A stretch of DNA of 64,000 nt from Gentiana macrophylla (taxonomy: Eukaryota; Streptophyta; Magnoliopsida; Gentianales; Gentianaceae). The stretch covers positions 124,001-188,000 of the forward strand of contig JAOBSW010001197.1 of NCBI GenBank assembly GCA_026214975.1, given 5' to 3'. Below the pieces are notes generated by a model. The model worked only from the letters and a program-made list of their open reading frames with translations. It did not search any database and was not told the DNA's origin. Each line of letters begins with the position of its first letter. Position 1 is the stretch's first letter. The translations under genes and the position numbers were made by a program. Shown piece after piece: positions 1-10,267 of this stretch.

Positions 1-38
1 TGCTTTCTTGTTGTATGGACGAGCGCTCGCATTACGCT

Positions 39-243
39 GGACGCCCGCCCGCTTCTTCATCCGCAGTGAACGAAGCGTTGGGAAGTATTGACGCCGTCCG
101 CTCAAATATTTTCAATCTCGCTCGATTTAGAGGACCGCACGAGCGCCTATACTTTCGAACGCCCGTCCGGTCGGTTTTCGCGCGCACGCAGCGCCGGCAA
201 GGTGGAACGCCCGCCCGATTCAACGCTAAGTGAACGTTCGTCC
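39..243. repeat. Cluster of GGACG/CGTCC imperfect palindromes (element A)
   Basis: Degenerate copies of a 12-bp near-palindrome with arms GGACG and CGTCC and a variable two-base centre lie at 39-50, 157-168, about 204-215 and 232-243. The best copies read GAACGCCCGTCC and GAACGTTCGTCC. The same motif family occurs in element B at 5255-5434 and 12580-12780 and inside both LTR types. The GC-rich cluster stands out in an AT-rich surrounding. Confidence 0.7.
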
Positions 244-436
244 GGGGTTCAGTCCAGGTTCTAAATTTCTTGATTTTATTTTCAATGCTTTTATTTGATT
301 TGGATGTTCTCATACGAGCTTCTGTGGCTAATTGATTTTTACATAGATGCCCTGAACTTATATGTTTTTACCTTTCCATCTATGAATCCATGTTAGATAA
401 TTGATCAATTCCTTATATATGATTCATCTAGGCATG

Positions 437-743
437 TTATAGTGACTGTCGGTTCTCGTAAGCTATAAATCGTTCTTATGGTTAATTAGTAGCTAATGTC
501 GGTTCCCGTATGCTACATACCGCTCCGATGAATCTTTTAAGCTTTTAAGACTTACGTGCTTCCTTTGTTTTTATAGTTCATATGGGTAGCTATCGCCGGT
601 TTTCCGTATGCTACGCCCTTTCTCCATATGAGTTATACCTGCTAGATAGATGATCGTTGGTTTCCATAAGTCTATCACTTTCGATAAGTCTTAAAGCGCG
701 CCGGCACTAGTGACAAAGACTGTCGTTTATCGTAACTTTGTCA
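437..743 (+). repeat. Array of five stem-loops with a shared loop sequence
   Basis: Five inverted repeats occur in about 300 bp. Arms are 437-442/463-468 (TTATAG/CTATAA), 489-493/512-516 (GTAGC/GCTAC), 586-590/610-614 (GTAGC/GCTAC, extended by 573-585/624-636 with 11 of 13 paired), 645-650/671-676 (GATAGA/TCTATC) and 711-718/736-743 (TGACAAAG/CTTTGTCA). Stem sequences differ between hairpins but stay complementary. Loops are alike: loop 1 contains ACTGTCGGTTCTCGTAA and loop 5 is ACTGTCGTTTATCGTAA (15 of 17 identical); loop 4 differs from loop 1 only by transitions (14 of 20 identical). The array lies in the 3' non-coding part of element A. Function is unknown; no such array was seen in B. Confidence 0.75.
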
Positions 744-1310
744 TTATGTGGTAGACGTTTATTTTATATATGTCGTGTTGCAAATTAGTGGGCTAGTTTT
801 CTTTCTTTTATTTTATTTTCTTTTGCATATCATTTAAATGCATTTCATTTAGTTGCATTTCATATAGTTGCATTGTTTTTCTATTTTTCCTTTTATTTTT
901 CTTAAGTGTGGTCACCGCATCGGCTCGTAATACTACCTCGCTTTTTAGTTGATTTTTAGGATTTTTCACGTAGATTGCATTGTAATGCATTTTCATATAG
1001 TTGCACCTAGCCCTACTATTTTGCAATATTCCATGTATATGTCCATCTTTATATGAGCTTAATCTAAAAATTCTCTAGACTTCCTTTCTGTGCTTTTATA
1101 TGTTATCTTCCCCTATCCCCGAGGTATTTCATGTTTGTCAAGTGTGCAGGTATTTGCATTAGCGATTGTGAGCTTTAGACGATTTTAGTTTTCCGTGGAT
1201 GGTCCACGATCTCACTGGATTCGTTGAGCATTTCAGGTGAGGTCGACCCACTTCTGAATAGCTCCTTCGCATACAATCGCCTAAGTTTTCTTTTTCTTTT
1301 TCATTCTGCA

Positions 1311-1345
1311 CAACTTGAGGACAAGTTGCAATTTAAGTGTGGGGG
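1311..1345 (+). promoter_or_regulatory. Hairpin plus first (internal) purine tract, element A
   Basis: A perfect 7-bp stem (CAACTTG 1311-1317, CAAGTTG 1322-1328) closes an AGGA loop and is followed by AAGTGTGGGGGAGGGG. The same module in B at 15285 has stem CAACATG/CATGTTG, so one base pair has changed on both sides. The purine tract resembles a central or duplicate plus-strand primer site; that role is inferred. Confidence 0.65.
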
Positions 1346-2334
1346 AGGGGATGGTTTATGTGTATCTACTTTCATTTACTCATATTAGTTATAATTTTCT
1401 ATGAAAAGTGCTAAATTTTTCAAAATTTTTTGTTTAGCCCGAGTAACATTTCAACCGCATGCTAGCTTTATAATCTGTCACCTTTAGTTGTTATCAGTAG
1501 TCATATCATGTTCTAAGAATAGGTTTAGTAAGTCGATACTCACTTGAACTTCATTTCACGAACCTATTAGATGAAGAGCAAAATATAGAATAGTTTCCGG
1601 TTAGTTAAAGGAAAGTTAATTCTCGATGCAGATAACACTTATTTAGCATTAATGAAAGTTAAGAACTTGTGCTATACTCACAGTTAGAATCTCAGTACCT
1701 TAGTGTTCTTGAGAACTTTAAGAGTCTTGAATGTGTTAGAAATATATTTGACCGAGAGTTTCCAAAGAGTTTGAAAAATATAAAAATATATATATATCTA
1801 TAAATAATAAATGAATAGAATTTCTTTATGGAATTTTGTTTGTAACTATCACCTCGAGTCCATTTGGATAACGCCCCAATTGGGGAGTGTGGTTTACCTT
1901 GGATGATAAGGATTGAGTGATCTCGGGGTGACTCGCCTAATGTAGGGAGTGTGTTATACTTTTGAGACGCGACGATAGGAAATATAAAATATACGTTTTT
2001 TGTGGAATTCTAAGTCAAGTTGATCTAAACCCAGTAGAGACCCGAAAAGTATTTTCTTGGTACTAAGTAAAGGAGTTTAATTGTGAGTTAGTTACTATGT
2101 TCTTGGTAATTAGTTTTTGTTAGGTAAGTGCTGTAGATAGAATGAAGTTTTCGTTTAGTTGACCGGATAACTGTTAGTGCTTGATGTATTATATCAAGAG
2201 AGGCTCGGTGGAAGTTTAGTAGGTTCTGCACACACATCACCGAGTGAGGTCGATTTGATGAATACTAGCTTGTCATGATTTTGACTATATCTCGTGGTCG
2301 TTATGTGGATTCTTGATGGTTTGTTGTTGTTTTG

Positions 2335-2382
2335 TTTTGCTCGGGACGAGCAAAAGTTTAAGTAATGGGGTGTTGTTCAGGG
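2335..2382 (+). promoter_or_regulatory. Hairpin plus polypurine tract before the 3' LTR, element A
   Basis: A perfect 9-bp stem (TTTTGCTCG 2335-2343, CGAGCAAAA 2347-2355) with a GGA loop precedes AGTTTAAGTAATGGGGTG and the LTR start at 2383. This corresponds to 16334-16379 in element B. The tract is mutated (AATGGGGTG where B has GTGGGGGAG), which fits an older copy. Confidence 0.7.
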
Positions 2383-3429
2383 TCAAATTGTATGATTTTT
2401 ATAGATATATTTTATATCAATTTCCCCGTATATGTATTATTTTCATAGAAGTAGGGCTTTATATCGAAATATTTAGTAAATGATGTTTTTAAGAGGTTAA
2501 TTGCAAAACGTAACGAATTATGTGCTTAAATGATGATTTTATGTTATTTTAGGATTGTGTTACGCTTTGGTATGTTTTCCTATTGTTGTAGATACTCATT
2601 GATGATGGAAGAGAGGATTTTAGAGAGCCAAATTCGTTCTTGGAAAGGATCAATCAAAGTTATGGAAGATTGAAAGATATAAGGAAAGAAATCAAGCAAG
2701 ATAAATGTCGGAAAATCAGGATTCCGAGTAGTGACGACCTTGCAACGCAGTTCTTGATATGATATAAACTGATTTGACTCTCGACCTCAAGATAAGAGTT
2801 GTAGGGCTTGAAGAGAGGATTCTACAGGATTTTGAATCACTCCATTCCGACTTACGAGGCCCGAGATATGAGCGTTACAAGTTTGGATGCTGTTGCTGAA
2901 AATTGTGAACGGGCGTCCGACCTTGTGAACGGGCGTCCGGCACCGTTACTGTAGCAACCGCCTCGGATTTTCTATAAATAGCAGCAGCTTTTCAACCCTA
3001 AGAATATACCATATCGAATTTTTACACAACAAAGCAGCTCTTCTTTGAACCCTAGAGAAGTCAAGAAGCGACGAATCGGCCGGCCGAGCTTCATGCTTGG
3101 CCGCCGGTGGTGGTTAGATTAGATATTTCTTTTTCTTTCGTTTTTCTGTTTCTTCTTGTTGCCGCCATGGTTCAGCCATGAAACAAGCTTGGTGAAACCT
3201 TTTGCAAAGCAGACACTTTAATGTCAATTCATGGATGATTTTGTAAGTTTTAATTCAAATTGTTTCTTTCCTTTGTTTATTTGTATCTTGCAATTTATAT
3301 CGGAAGATTATTGCTTGTTGATGCTACCGTATGACGGAAGTCGGTGTAGTTTAGATCACTATAGGAAGATTAGATCTTTAATCTATACATAACGGAAGTT
3401 CGTAGGTTAAATATCTAATCTTCCTATGG
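2383..3429 (+). mobile_element. Partial 3' LTR of element A
   Basis: The stretch after the polypurine tract aligns in order with LTR B: AT-rich start, CCCC block, AACGG-type hairpin region. It has a TATA box (TCTATAAATAG near 2970) and two inverted-orientation palindrome copies (GAACGGGCGTCC at 2907-2918 and 2927-2938). Its first bases are TC instead of the usual TG. It stops abruptly at 3429, where LTR B begins. The expected remainder of this LTR is not found after element B at 17882, so it was lost or this is not a simple nested insertion. Confidence 0.65.
3361..3427 (+). repeat. Long hairpin in LTR A next to the junction with element B
   Basis: Perfect 15-bp arms at 3361-3375 and 3413-3427 are followed inward by a second helix (3377-3383 with 3405-3411) and a third (3386-3388 with 3402-3404), about 25 pairs in all. 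The apical loop is ATAACGGAAGTTC. LTR B has a related hairpin at 4371-4400 with loop ATTAACGGAAGTTA. The outer arm ends two bases before the first base of LTR B. Confidence 0.7.
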
Positions 3430-4938
3430 TGAAAATCTATGTTTTATTATGATATATTTTACGATATTTTTCCCCTTAATTGGTTTGATTTCATAATAAA
3501 TGGCCCTCATATGGAAATATCGAGCATACTAGGTTTTTAAGGACTTACTCGCAATATTGAATAAATTATGTGTTTTCATCATGAATTATAATTAATTGGA
3601 CTTTATTACTGATTTTGCGATGTTTTCCATGTATTATGTGTATGTTCAATGTGCTCAAATGATGATCAAAAAGGGTTAAAACTCGAGCTATAGAGATTTA
3701 AGAAGAGATAATGATGAAGTGGATTGAAGAAAAGAGATAAAGATGCAAAAATCGCATTCAAGTCATCCTCGACGTTCGTCCATGCAGCGTCCATGGTGAA
3801 CGAAGCGTTGGAAATATCGGACGGGCGCCCATGGAGACAATTTTGATACTGAGAGTCCGAACGGAGTTTGAACGAGCGGGCCGAGGGAGTTCGTAAACGG
3901 GACGAGCGCCCAATGAAGTGGACGGGCGTCCGTCCGCCGACTTAGTGAAACCGCCTCAAATCTCTATAAACATCGGCTTATTTTCACACATGACGACACG
4001 AGTTTTACAATCTTAAAACCCTAAACCCTAGGGGCGGCCTTGGTCGCGATTTTACACTTTTATTTCCGTTTTATGCAATTTTAAGTTCGATCAAAGTAGG
4101 TTAGTTCTATGTTACTTTTTCGCTTTTCGAGTTGTCGAGGATGTTCGTGAGAGGCTAAAACCTCCATCAAGCGAGAGTTGTGAAGCCATCAACGTGAATT
4201 GATCTCTTTATTTCGACTTTTACTTGTGAGTATTTATTACGGTTGTTTCTTATCTATGCATATTCTTGTTTTAACGCAATTATATTGGAAGATATGTTGT
4301 GTGCTTGATGTGTTATTGTTTGATGGAAATCTTGGATAGCATAGATCACCATAGATAAGAATAGTTCATTAGATTTACATTAACGGAAGTTAGTAAGTCT
4401 GAAAACTAGATCGTTAACGTAAAAGTTGGCACCTTTGATCTCTTTAACGTGTTAATTTGGTATTGGAAGATACTAGGTTAATAGATGAATTGCCCAAGGA
4501 ATTAGGAGTTCATGTTCGTAAGGTAAATCACAACCTAATTAAATACCACGTAGAATCGAGATAGGAGATCAATGCATGTTGATAGGTGGATCACCCTCGT
4601 TTGTCTTTTATAAACTTGATTTACAACCTCATAGCTTAGTTTAGATTAGTTAATCTATTTTCCTGCACTTTTAGTTTACTTTATCGCTTTCAAATCTCTC
4701 CTAGCATTGGATTAATCTCCTCTGTCTAGTTACTTTCTGCATATTTATTTAGTTAGTTATTCGTTAGGTTAATAATCGTGACAATAAATTAATTAAAAAC
4801 AAAAGCTAGGGTTAACATTCGTCTAGTTCCCCGTAGGATCGACCCGGCATTAACCTCTGTACTACGATCCTTATACTTGAGGTTAACCGGTTTATAAATA
4901 TTATTACTTGTTTATTCGCATTAGATAAATCCGGGACA
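3430..4938 (+). mobile_element. 5' LTR of element B
   Basis: A 1509-bp LTR starting TGAAAATCTATG and ending CCGGGACA. A TATA box (TCTATAAA) lies at 3963-3970, downstream of a palindrome-motif cluster (about 3770-3955). The short telomere-like phrase AAACCCTAAACCCTA occurs near 4016-4031. It matches 16380-17881 along its whole length, with many small indels concentrated at CG-rich motifs. Confidence 0.9.
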
Positions 4939-4944
4939 AGTTTT

Positions 4945-4962
4945 TGGCGCCGTTGCCGGGGA
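4945..4962 (+). promoter_or_regulatory. Primer binding site, tRNA-Asp type
   Basis: TGGCGCCGTTGCCGGGGA starts six bases after the LTR end and is complementary to the 3' end of plant tRNA-Asp (..CCGGCAACGGCGCCA), the primer typical of Athila elements. Identity with the tRNA is from memory of the tRNA sequence. Confidence 0.85.
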
Positions 4963-5755
4963 ACCCGGACGGTTTGCCTCGTTTTGTTTTTGTGTGTGTT
5001 TTGTTTTCTGCTGTTTTTGTTCAGATTTTTCTTTCTATTTTCGCGTTTTAATCCTTGTTTTTAGGTCGATTTCTAGAGGATTTAACCTTTAAGTAGTTAG
5101 GAATTTAGTGTTTAGGATTAGGGTTAAAGTTCTTGTCTTGTGATTAGTTCTTTTTCCTTTGTTTTTCCTGCTCTGTTTTCGTTACTTCTGTCTCTGTTTT
5201 GGAAATCGTTTTGTTCTCTCAGGAAATTTTGCATATGAACAGCGTCAGACCTATGAACGCCCGTCCTTTGTAAAATTTCAATCTCAGATATCAATTCTTG
5301 ACCTCCAGATTTAGCGTTCATATATTTGGACGCCCGTCCAAAATTGAAAAATCGATTTAGGCGTTCATACGTTGAACGCCCGTCCGCTTCGAAAAACAGC
5401 AGGACGCTTCGTCCATATTTTTGGACGCCCGTCCGTCTGCTCTTTTCCTCTTTCTTTCTTTTTCCCTAGGTCTTGATAATAGTTCTAGCTTTCAAACCTT
5501 TTAGATAGATTCTTAGGTTCCCTTTTCGTAGTTTAAGTTTTTAATTTCGTAGTTTTTGAGTTTGTTCAATAGAGTTGGGTTTCGGTTTATGCAAACTCAA
5601 GTCGAAGGGCCATTACTCTTTACACTGACCTCGAGCGGACCATAGTCAGACCTAACAGCGGAAACTTCGTTTCACCGATCCTTCGGACGTAAGAAAGCTC
5701 AACCAACCAAGAAATTGAACAAAAGTTGATAGAAGAAATCGAAGAAATAGTAATA
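4963..5755 (+). other. Leader of element B with palindrome cluster
   Basis: Untranslated leader between the PBS and gag, T-rich. Between 5255 and 5434 it carries five palindrome-family copies (5255-5266, 5328-5339, 5374-5385, 5402-5414, 5423-5434). The 5328 copy is extended to TTTGGACGCCCGTCCAAA, with 8-bp arms. Confidence 0.65.
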
Positions 5756-7340
5756 ATGGCAAAAGAGAGGATCGACGCGACGTTGGCAGACTACGCCATG
5801 CCTGGTGCGATCACTTTATCAACCCGGCTATAGTCTTGCCCGCCATTACCGCCAAACCTTCGAGCTCAAGCCGGGCTTATCCAGATGATGCAAAGATGCA
5901 TCAATTTTTACGGCTACCAATCGAAAATCCGCGATACCCACTTACACACGTTCTTAGAGATATGCGGTACTACTCGCATCCAAGGTGTAAGTGAGGATGC
6001 TATCAAGCTCAAACTTTTTCCCTTTTCCTTAAAAGGAGGCGAAGGAATGGTATCACTCTCTTCCCCGAATCCATCACTACATAATTTGGACTCGAGAAGG
6101 AGTTTTTGAGTCAATATTTTCCACCCTCCGAGACGGCCCATTGCTTAAATGAAATTTTCACATTTTCTCAGAAGGAAAATGAATCGTTTTTCGAGGCCTG
6201 GAGGAGGTATAAATCTCTTCTTAGAAAGTGCCCCCATCATGGCTTGCCTTTGGAGAGGTTAGTCATTACTTTCTTTAGCGGATTGACCGAGCTCACTAAG
6301 GGAATGGTCAATAGTTCATCTGGCGGGACGTTTCTGAAGAAGACTCCAGACGAAGGATGGGCATTGTTCGAAGACATTGCCAAATATAACTATGCCCCAT
6401 CCTATCAGGCAATTCAAGCTCCTCCTCCTCCTAAAGTGGAGGAAGTAAATGTTCAAAGTCTGATTGCCATGCTGCAGAGGCAGATGGCCAATCCTCAAAC
6501 TCCAAATCCTACTAATCGGACTCCTTCCGTTCCGCAGTAAGAACCTCGGGTTCAGTATTGCGAATCTTCTTTGTCGGACCGGTCACGTAAATGGCCAATG
6601 TCAATTAAACCCCAATTCTTCATACCAAGTCAATACTCGTCCCATGTAGATGGACAAGACACTCAGTCCAATGCCAAAAGCTGCGATAATATGGGGCATA
6701 CTCCGCATTACGTCCTATGAATGGGCGAATCGTGAAGTAAATGCGTTCTATGGCGTAACACCCAAAGATTTAATCAACCATCTGGGATGAGATCAATTCC
6801 GGAACCAAGGGTTCAATCAAGCTTCCAATTTTAATCCGAATTCGAGTTTTAATTGAATTCGAGGTTTCAATAAGAACCACCGCTCCGCTCAAAACCAAAA
6901 CTCTAATTTTTCCAAATGGACACAAAGGTTCAATCGAATTGGCCTTCTAATTCCAATTCCAATTTTCAAAATCGGCCCCACCACCATACTCTTCAAACTT
7001 CCAAAGACTCTCAAAGTCCTCGAATTCAAATGACCTTAAGGTGAATGGAACTCATTCAAAGAAGAGCAAAACAAGAATATTCGGCTCTAATGAGTACCAA
7101 TAAAAATCTTGAGAGACAGATTGGGCAATTGGGTGAGCAATTAGCATCAAGACCCCCGGCATCCGCCCGTTTTTGACCGAAAAATCCTAAGGGTGGTCAT
7201 GTTGCTCAGCCGATTTTAAAGAAGCCAATGTAATCGACCTCGCACCAACAACGCATTATGGACAAGAGGAGGCCAAAGACAATGAGTTTAAGAAGTGGTA
7301 CACGGTGAGTGGTCCCCTGGTTTCGTGGAACCACTTAGCC
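5756..7340 (+). pseudogene. gag: Athila gag, frame-broken
   Basis: Capsid/nucleocapsid precursor of element B. The ATG at 5756 gives MAKERIDATLADYAMPG, similar to the start of Athila gag proteins; the frame is broken soon after. The retrotransposon-gag core is seen in pieces. One runs from about 5885 to 6108 (FLEICGTTRIQGVSEDAIKL, FPFSLKGG). Another runs from 6106 to 6540 (FFEAWRRYKSLLRKCPHHGL, then a GGTFLKKTPDEGWALFEDIA stretch and a proline-rich tail). Beyond 6540 the frame changes repeatedly, with low-complexity N/Q/S-rich coding to about 7340. No CCHC knuckle was seen, as is common in Athila gag. It cannot make a full protein as sequenced. Confidence 0.8.
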
Positions 7341-7689
7341 CCTCCCGCCATTGATAAGGCAGAGGGAAGTTGAGCACCCATCATCCCCTTGGCCGCAAGC
7401 AAGTACTCTGTGGTCGATCCCGATAGGTGAAAAGGTTGCAAATCCTCGGTGGTCGTTTCCCGAGGATCGAACAAGTTGCAAATCCTCGCCGGTGACCCTC
7501 GAGGACCGGAAAAGGGAAAGAAAGTCGGTGGCTGATCCCGACTACGAAAGCCTCAAAAGACGGTTCGGTGGAAGGATTTGGAAGACAAAGCTATCAAACA
7601 CATCCTCAAAGAGAGTCTTTCCGAGAGTGATCTCAAGAAGCTTCCGCTTCCACCGAGGAAGAGCAACATTCCATTGGTTGAAGACAAAA

Positions 7690-8457
7690 AGTACGCGAGA
7701 AGGTGCTCAACAACTTTCAGAAAAATACTCGAGTAAATCTGCCATTATCCGAGGTCTTGGTCGAGATGCCTAAGTATACAAAGTTCATCAAGGATGTTGT
7801 ATCTTCCAAGAAGAAGTTAGCAGGAATGGACCAAGCGGTTGGTAAGGAATGTTCTCTGGTCAATAATGAAAGCTTACCAATCAAGAGAAGCGACCCAGGG
7901 AAATTTGTGCTCACATTGCAGATGGGAGGCCTAGTCTTCCCAAATTCCTTATGTGACACAAGGCGCGTCTATCGACTTGATGCCATTGTCGTGTGCAAGC
8001 AAGTACTGGTTTACAAAGCCTTCTAGAACCCACGACCATGAACTTGCAGTTCGCTGATCGATCTTCTAAGAAAGCCTCAGGGATCTTAAAGGATGTATTA
8101 GTTCAAATAGATAGGTTTACCTTTCCAGTTGACTGGTACGTTTTAGATATTGAGAGAAGTGAAAATGTTCCGTTAATTCTTGGAAGGCCTTTTCTATCTA
8201 CAGCTAGAGCCCTCATCGATTGTGATGGTGGGCATGTGACCATTCGGGTTGGTGACCAGGAGGTGAGCTATAGTGTATCAAAATCTATCAATGCACCTTC
8301 TGGAGCTCCAACCGGCTTTTCCGTTGAGGAGACTTCTGATGATTTCGACGACTTCATGGATAAGCAAGTCATGGCTGTAGAATCAGAATATGAGCGACTA
8401 ATTGATAAGCTGAATAGTCATGGTGTGGTCAATCTAGACCATTTAGCGGTGATTTGA
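7690..8457 (+). pseudogene. Athila aspartic protease region
   Basis: Retroviral-type aspartic protease of element B, which would cleave the polyprotein. Upstream, VLNNFQKNTRVNLPLSEVL and MPKYTKFIKDVVSSKKKLAG are typical of the gag-protease linker of Athila. The active-site region follows FVLTLQMGGLVFPNSLCDT at about 7900-7962. The frame shifts by one base right at the catalytic D-T-G, so the upstream frame reads DTRR while the second frame continues. The C-terminal half is intact at 7993-8457, including VPLILGRPFLSTARALIDC (the ILGRPFL flap-partner motif). Non-functional as sequenced. Confidence 0.8.
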
Positions 8458-8827
8458 GGATGAGCTAAGAGAAGAAGCCTTGGCGATGGGACCACTAAGT
8501 AAGCTCAACGATGTTGAGTTGAAGAGTGGTGATCTTAAATCAAGTCCTGGAGGATCCTCCCGTAGATTTGGCACTCAAGCCGTTACCTCAAACATCTTAA
8601 GTATGTGTTTTTAAGAGAGGGTGACAAGCTTCCCTTGATCATCTCTCGCCAAGCTATCTCGTATAGAAGAGCTAAAGCTGTTAAACGTCTTGCGCAAAAA
8701 TGAAAAAGCCTTTGGATGGCGGTGGGAGACATCCGAGGATATCTCCCGACATCTCTGTATGCACAAGATCAAGGCGAGGAGGTGCAAAGCAGGTTAGACT
8801 GACCTCGAGAGAAGACTCAACCCTCAC

Positions 8828-10267
8828 ATGCAAGAGGTAGTCAAGAAGGAAATTATCAAGCTTCTAGATATGGGTATCATATACGCCATTGCAGACAGTG
8901 AGTGGGTATCCCCAACTCAAGTAGTTCCCAAAAAGGGTGGAATTACTATTGAGAAGAATGAGAAGGGAGAAGAGATAGCATTGAGGCTCGTCACAGGCTA
9001 TCGGGTCTGTATTGACTATAGAAAACTCAATGAGGTCACACTGAAAGATCATTTTCCTCTTCCATTCATTGACCAGATGCTTGAGCGTCTGGCGGGGCAC
9101 GCATTCTACTGCTTCCTGGATGGATATTCAGGATATTTCCAGATACCCATCGATCCTGTTGACCAAGAGAAGACCACCTTCACCTGCCCCTATGGTACAT
9201 TTGCCTACAGGCGGATGCCATTTGGTCTCTGTAATGCCCCAGCCACCTTTCAAAGGTGTATGATGGCAATCTTTGACGGGCTGGTTGAAAAGTGTATGGA
9301 GATTTTTATGGATGATTTCTCGGTCTTTGGTCAATCCTTCGATGATTGCCTCGATAATCTTGATCATGTATTGTCTAGATGTGTGGAAAAGGACTTAGTG
9401 CTTAATTGGGAGAAATGCCATTTCATGGTAGATGAAGGTATAGTCCTTGGCCACAAAGTGTCCGCCAAAGGTATAGAAGTAGATAGGGCCAAGGTAGAAG
9501 CTATTGAGAAGATGAGTTATCCTAAGAATGTTCGGGAAGTCCGAGGTTTTCTCGGACATGTCGGCTTCTATAGGAGGTTCATCCAGGACTTTTCAAAGAT
9601 TGCCAAACCCCTGTCTACTTTACTCAAAGAAGACGTTACCTTTGATTTTGATGAGAATTGCAAGCGTTTGAAGAGCTTAAGAGTAGGTGATCTCGCTCCA
9701 ATTCTTATATCGCAGGATCGAACTTGCCCTTTGAACTTATGTGCGATGCATCCAACTATCTTTGTTAGTGCGATCTTAGACAGCGCGATCGAAGGAAAGT
9801 TCCACTATCTACTACGCCACCACACGTTGAATCCTTCGCAAGTTAACTATACGACTACCGAAAAGGAATTATTGGCCGTAGTGTTTGCTATGGACAAGTT
9901 CCGTAGTTACTTGTTAGGTGCTCAAGTGATCGTGTGGACTGACCACGCTGCCTTGCGTTATCTCATGACCAAAAAGGAAGCTAAACCGCGCTTACTGCGT
10001 TGGATACTGACCCTCCAAGAATTTGACGTTCAAATCAAAGATAAGAAGGGCAGTGAGAACGTAGTGGCGGATCATGTCTCTAGGATGATAAGTGAGGAAA
10101 AGGGTGATCCTGAAGATATAGATCTTTACTTTCCTCTGGAAAACATCATGTTGATCGATGGCCGCTCTCCTGATGTTCCATGGTATTCGTCCATTGTGAA
10201 TTACCTTCATGCCCGTTACCTTGACCCCGAGATGTCGTATCGTGGAGAAGAAGAAGTTCTTCTCTGA
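8828..10267 (+). pseudogene. pol: Athila reverse transcriptase and RNase H
   Basis: The longest open frame of the window (479 codons). RT motifs in order: [20 protein letters not shown] (about residues 58-77), [29 protein letters not shown], catalytic FMDDFSVFG (about residue 160), [28 protein letters not shown]. RNase H follows with [20 protein letters not shown] and a TDHAALRYL motif near residue 385. Between about 9660 and 9830 the encoded residues do not match the family in this frame but do in another. Two compensating indels therefore leave the frame open while scrambling the RT/RNase H junction, including the first RNase H aspartate region. The family is certain; activity is unlikely. 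Confidence 0.9.

Larger units (their letters stand above)
1..2382 (+). mobile_element. Athila-type Ty3/gypsy element A, 3' internal remnant
   Basis: This is the non-coding 3' internal region of an Athila-like LTR retrotransposon whose coding part lies left of the window. It is recognised by comparison with element B (3430-17881). Both have the GGACG/CGTCC palindrome cluster, then a long AT-rich region, a first hairpin plus AAGTGTGGGGGAG purine tract (1311-1345 here, 15285-15317 in B), about 1 kb of spacer, and a second hairpin plus purine tract (2335-2382 here, 16334-16379 in B) directly before the LTR. No coding region is supported; short open frames at 15-313 and 808-1026 only reflect base composition. 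The two copies are clearly diverged, so A is a different or older subfamily member than B. Confidence 0.75.

Noticed and set aside
32..313. Open frames on both strands over the GGACG cluster in element A
   Set aside because: They exist only because the GC-rich palindromes lack stops. No family similarity, and the region is homologous to non-coding DNA of element B.
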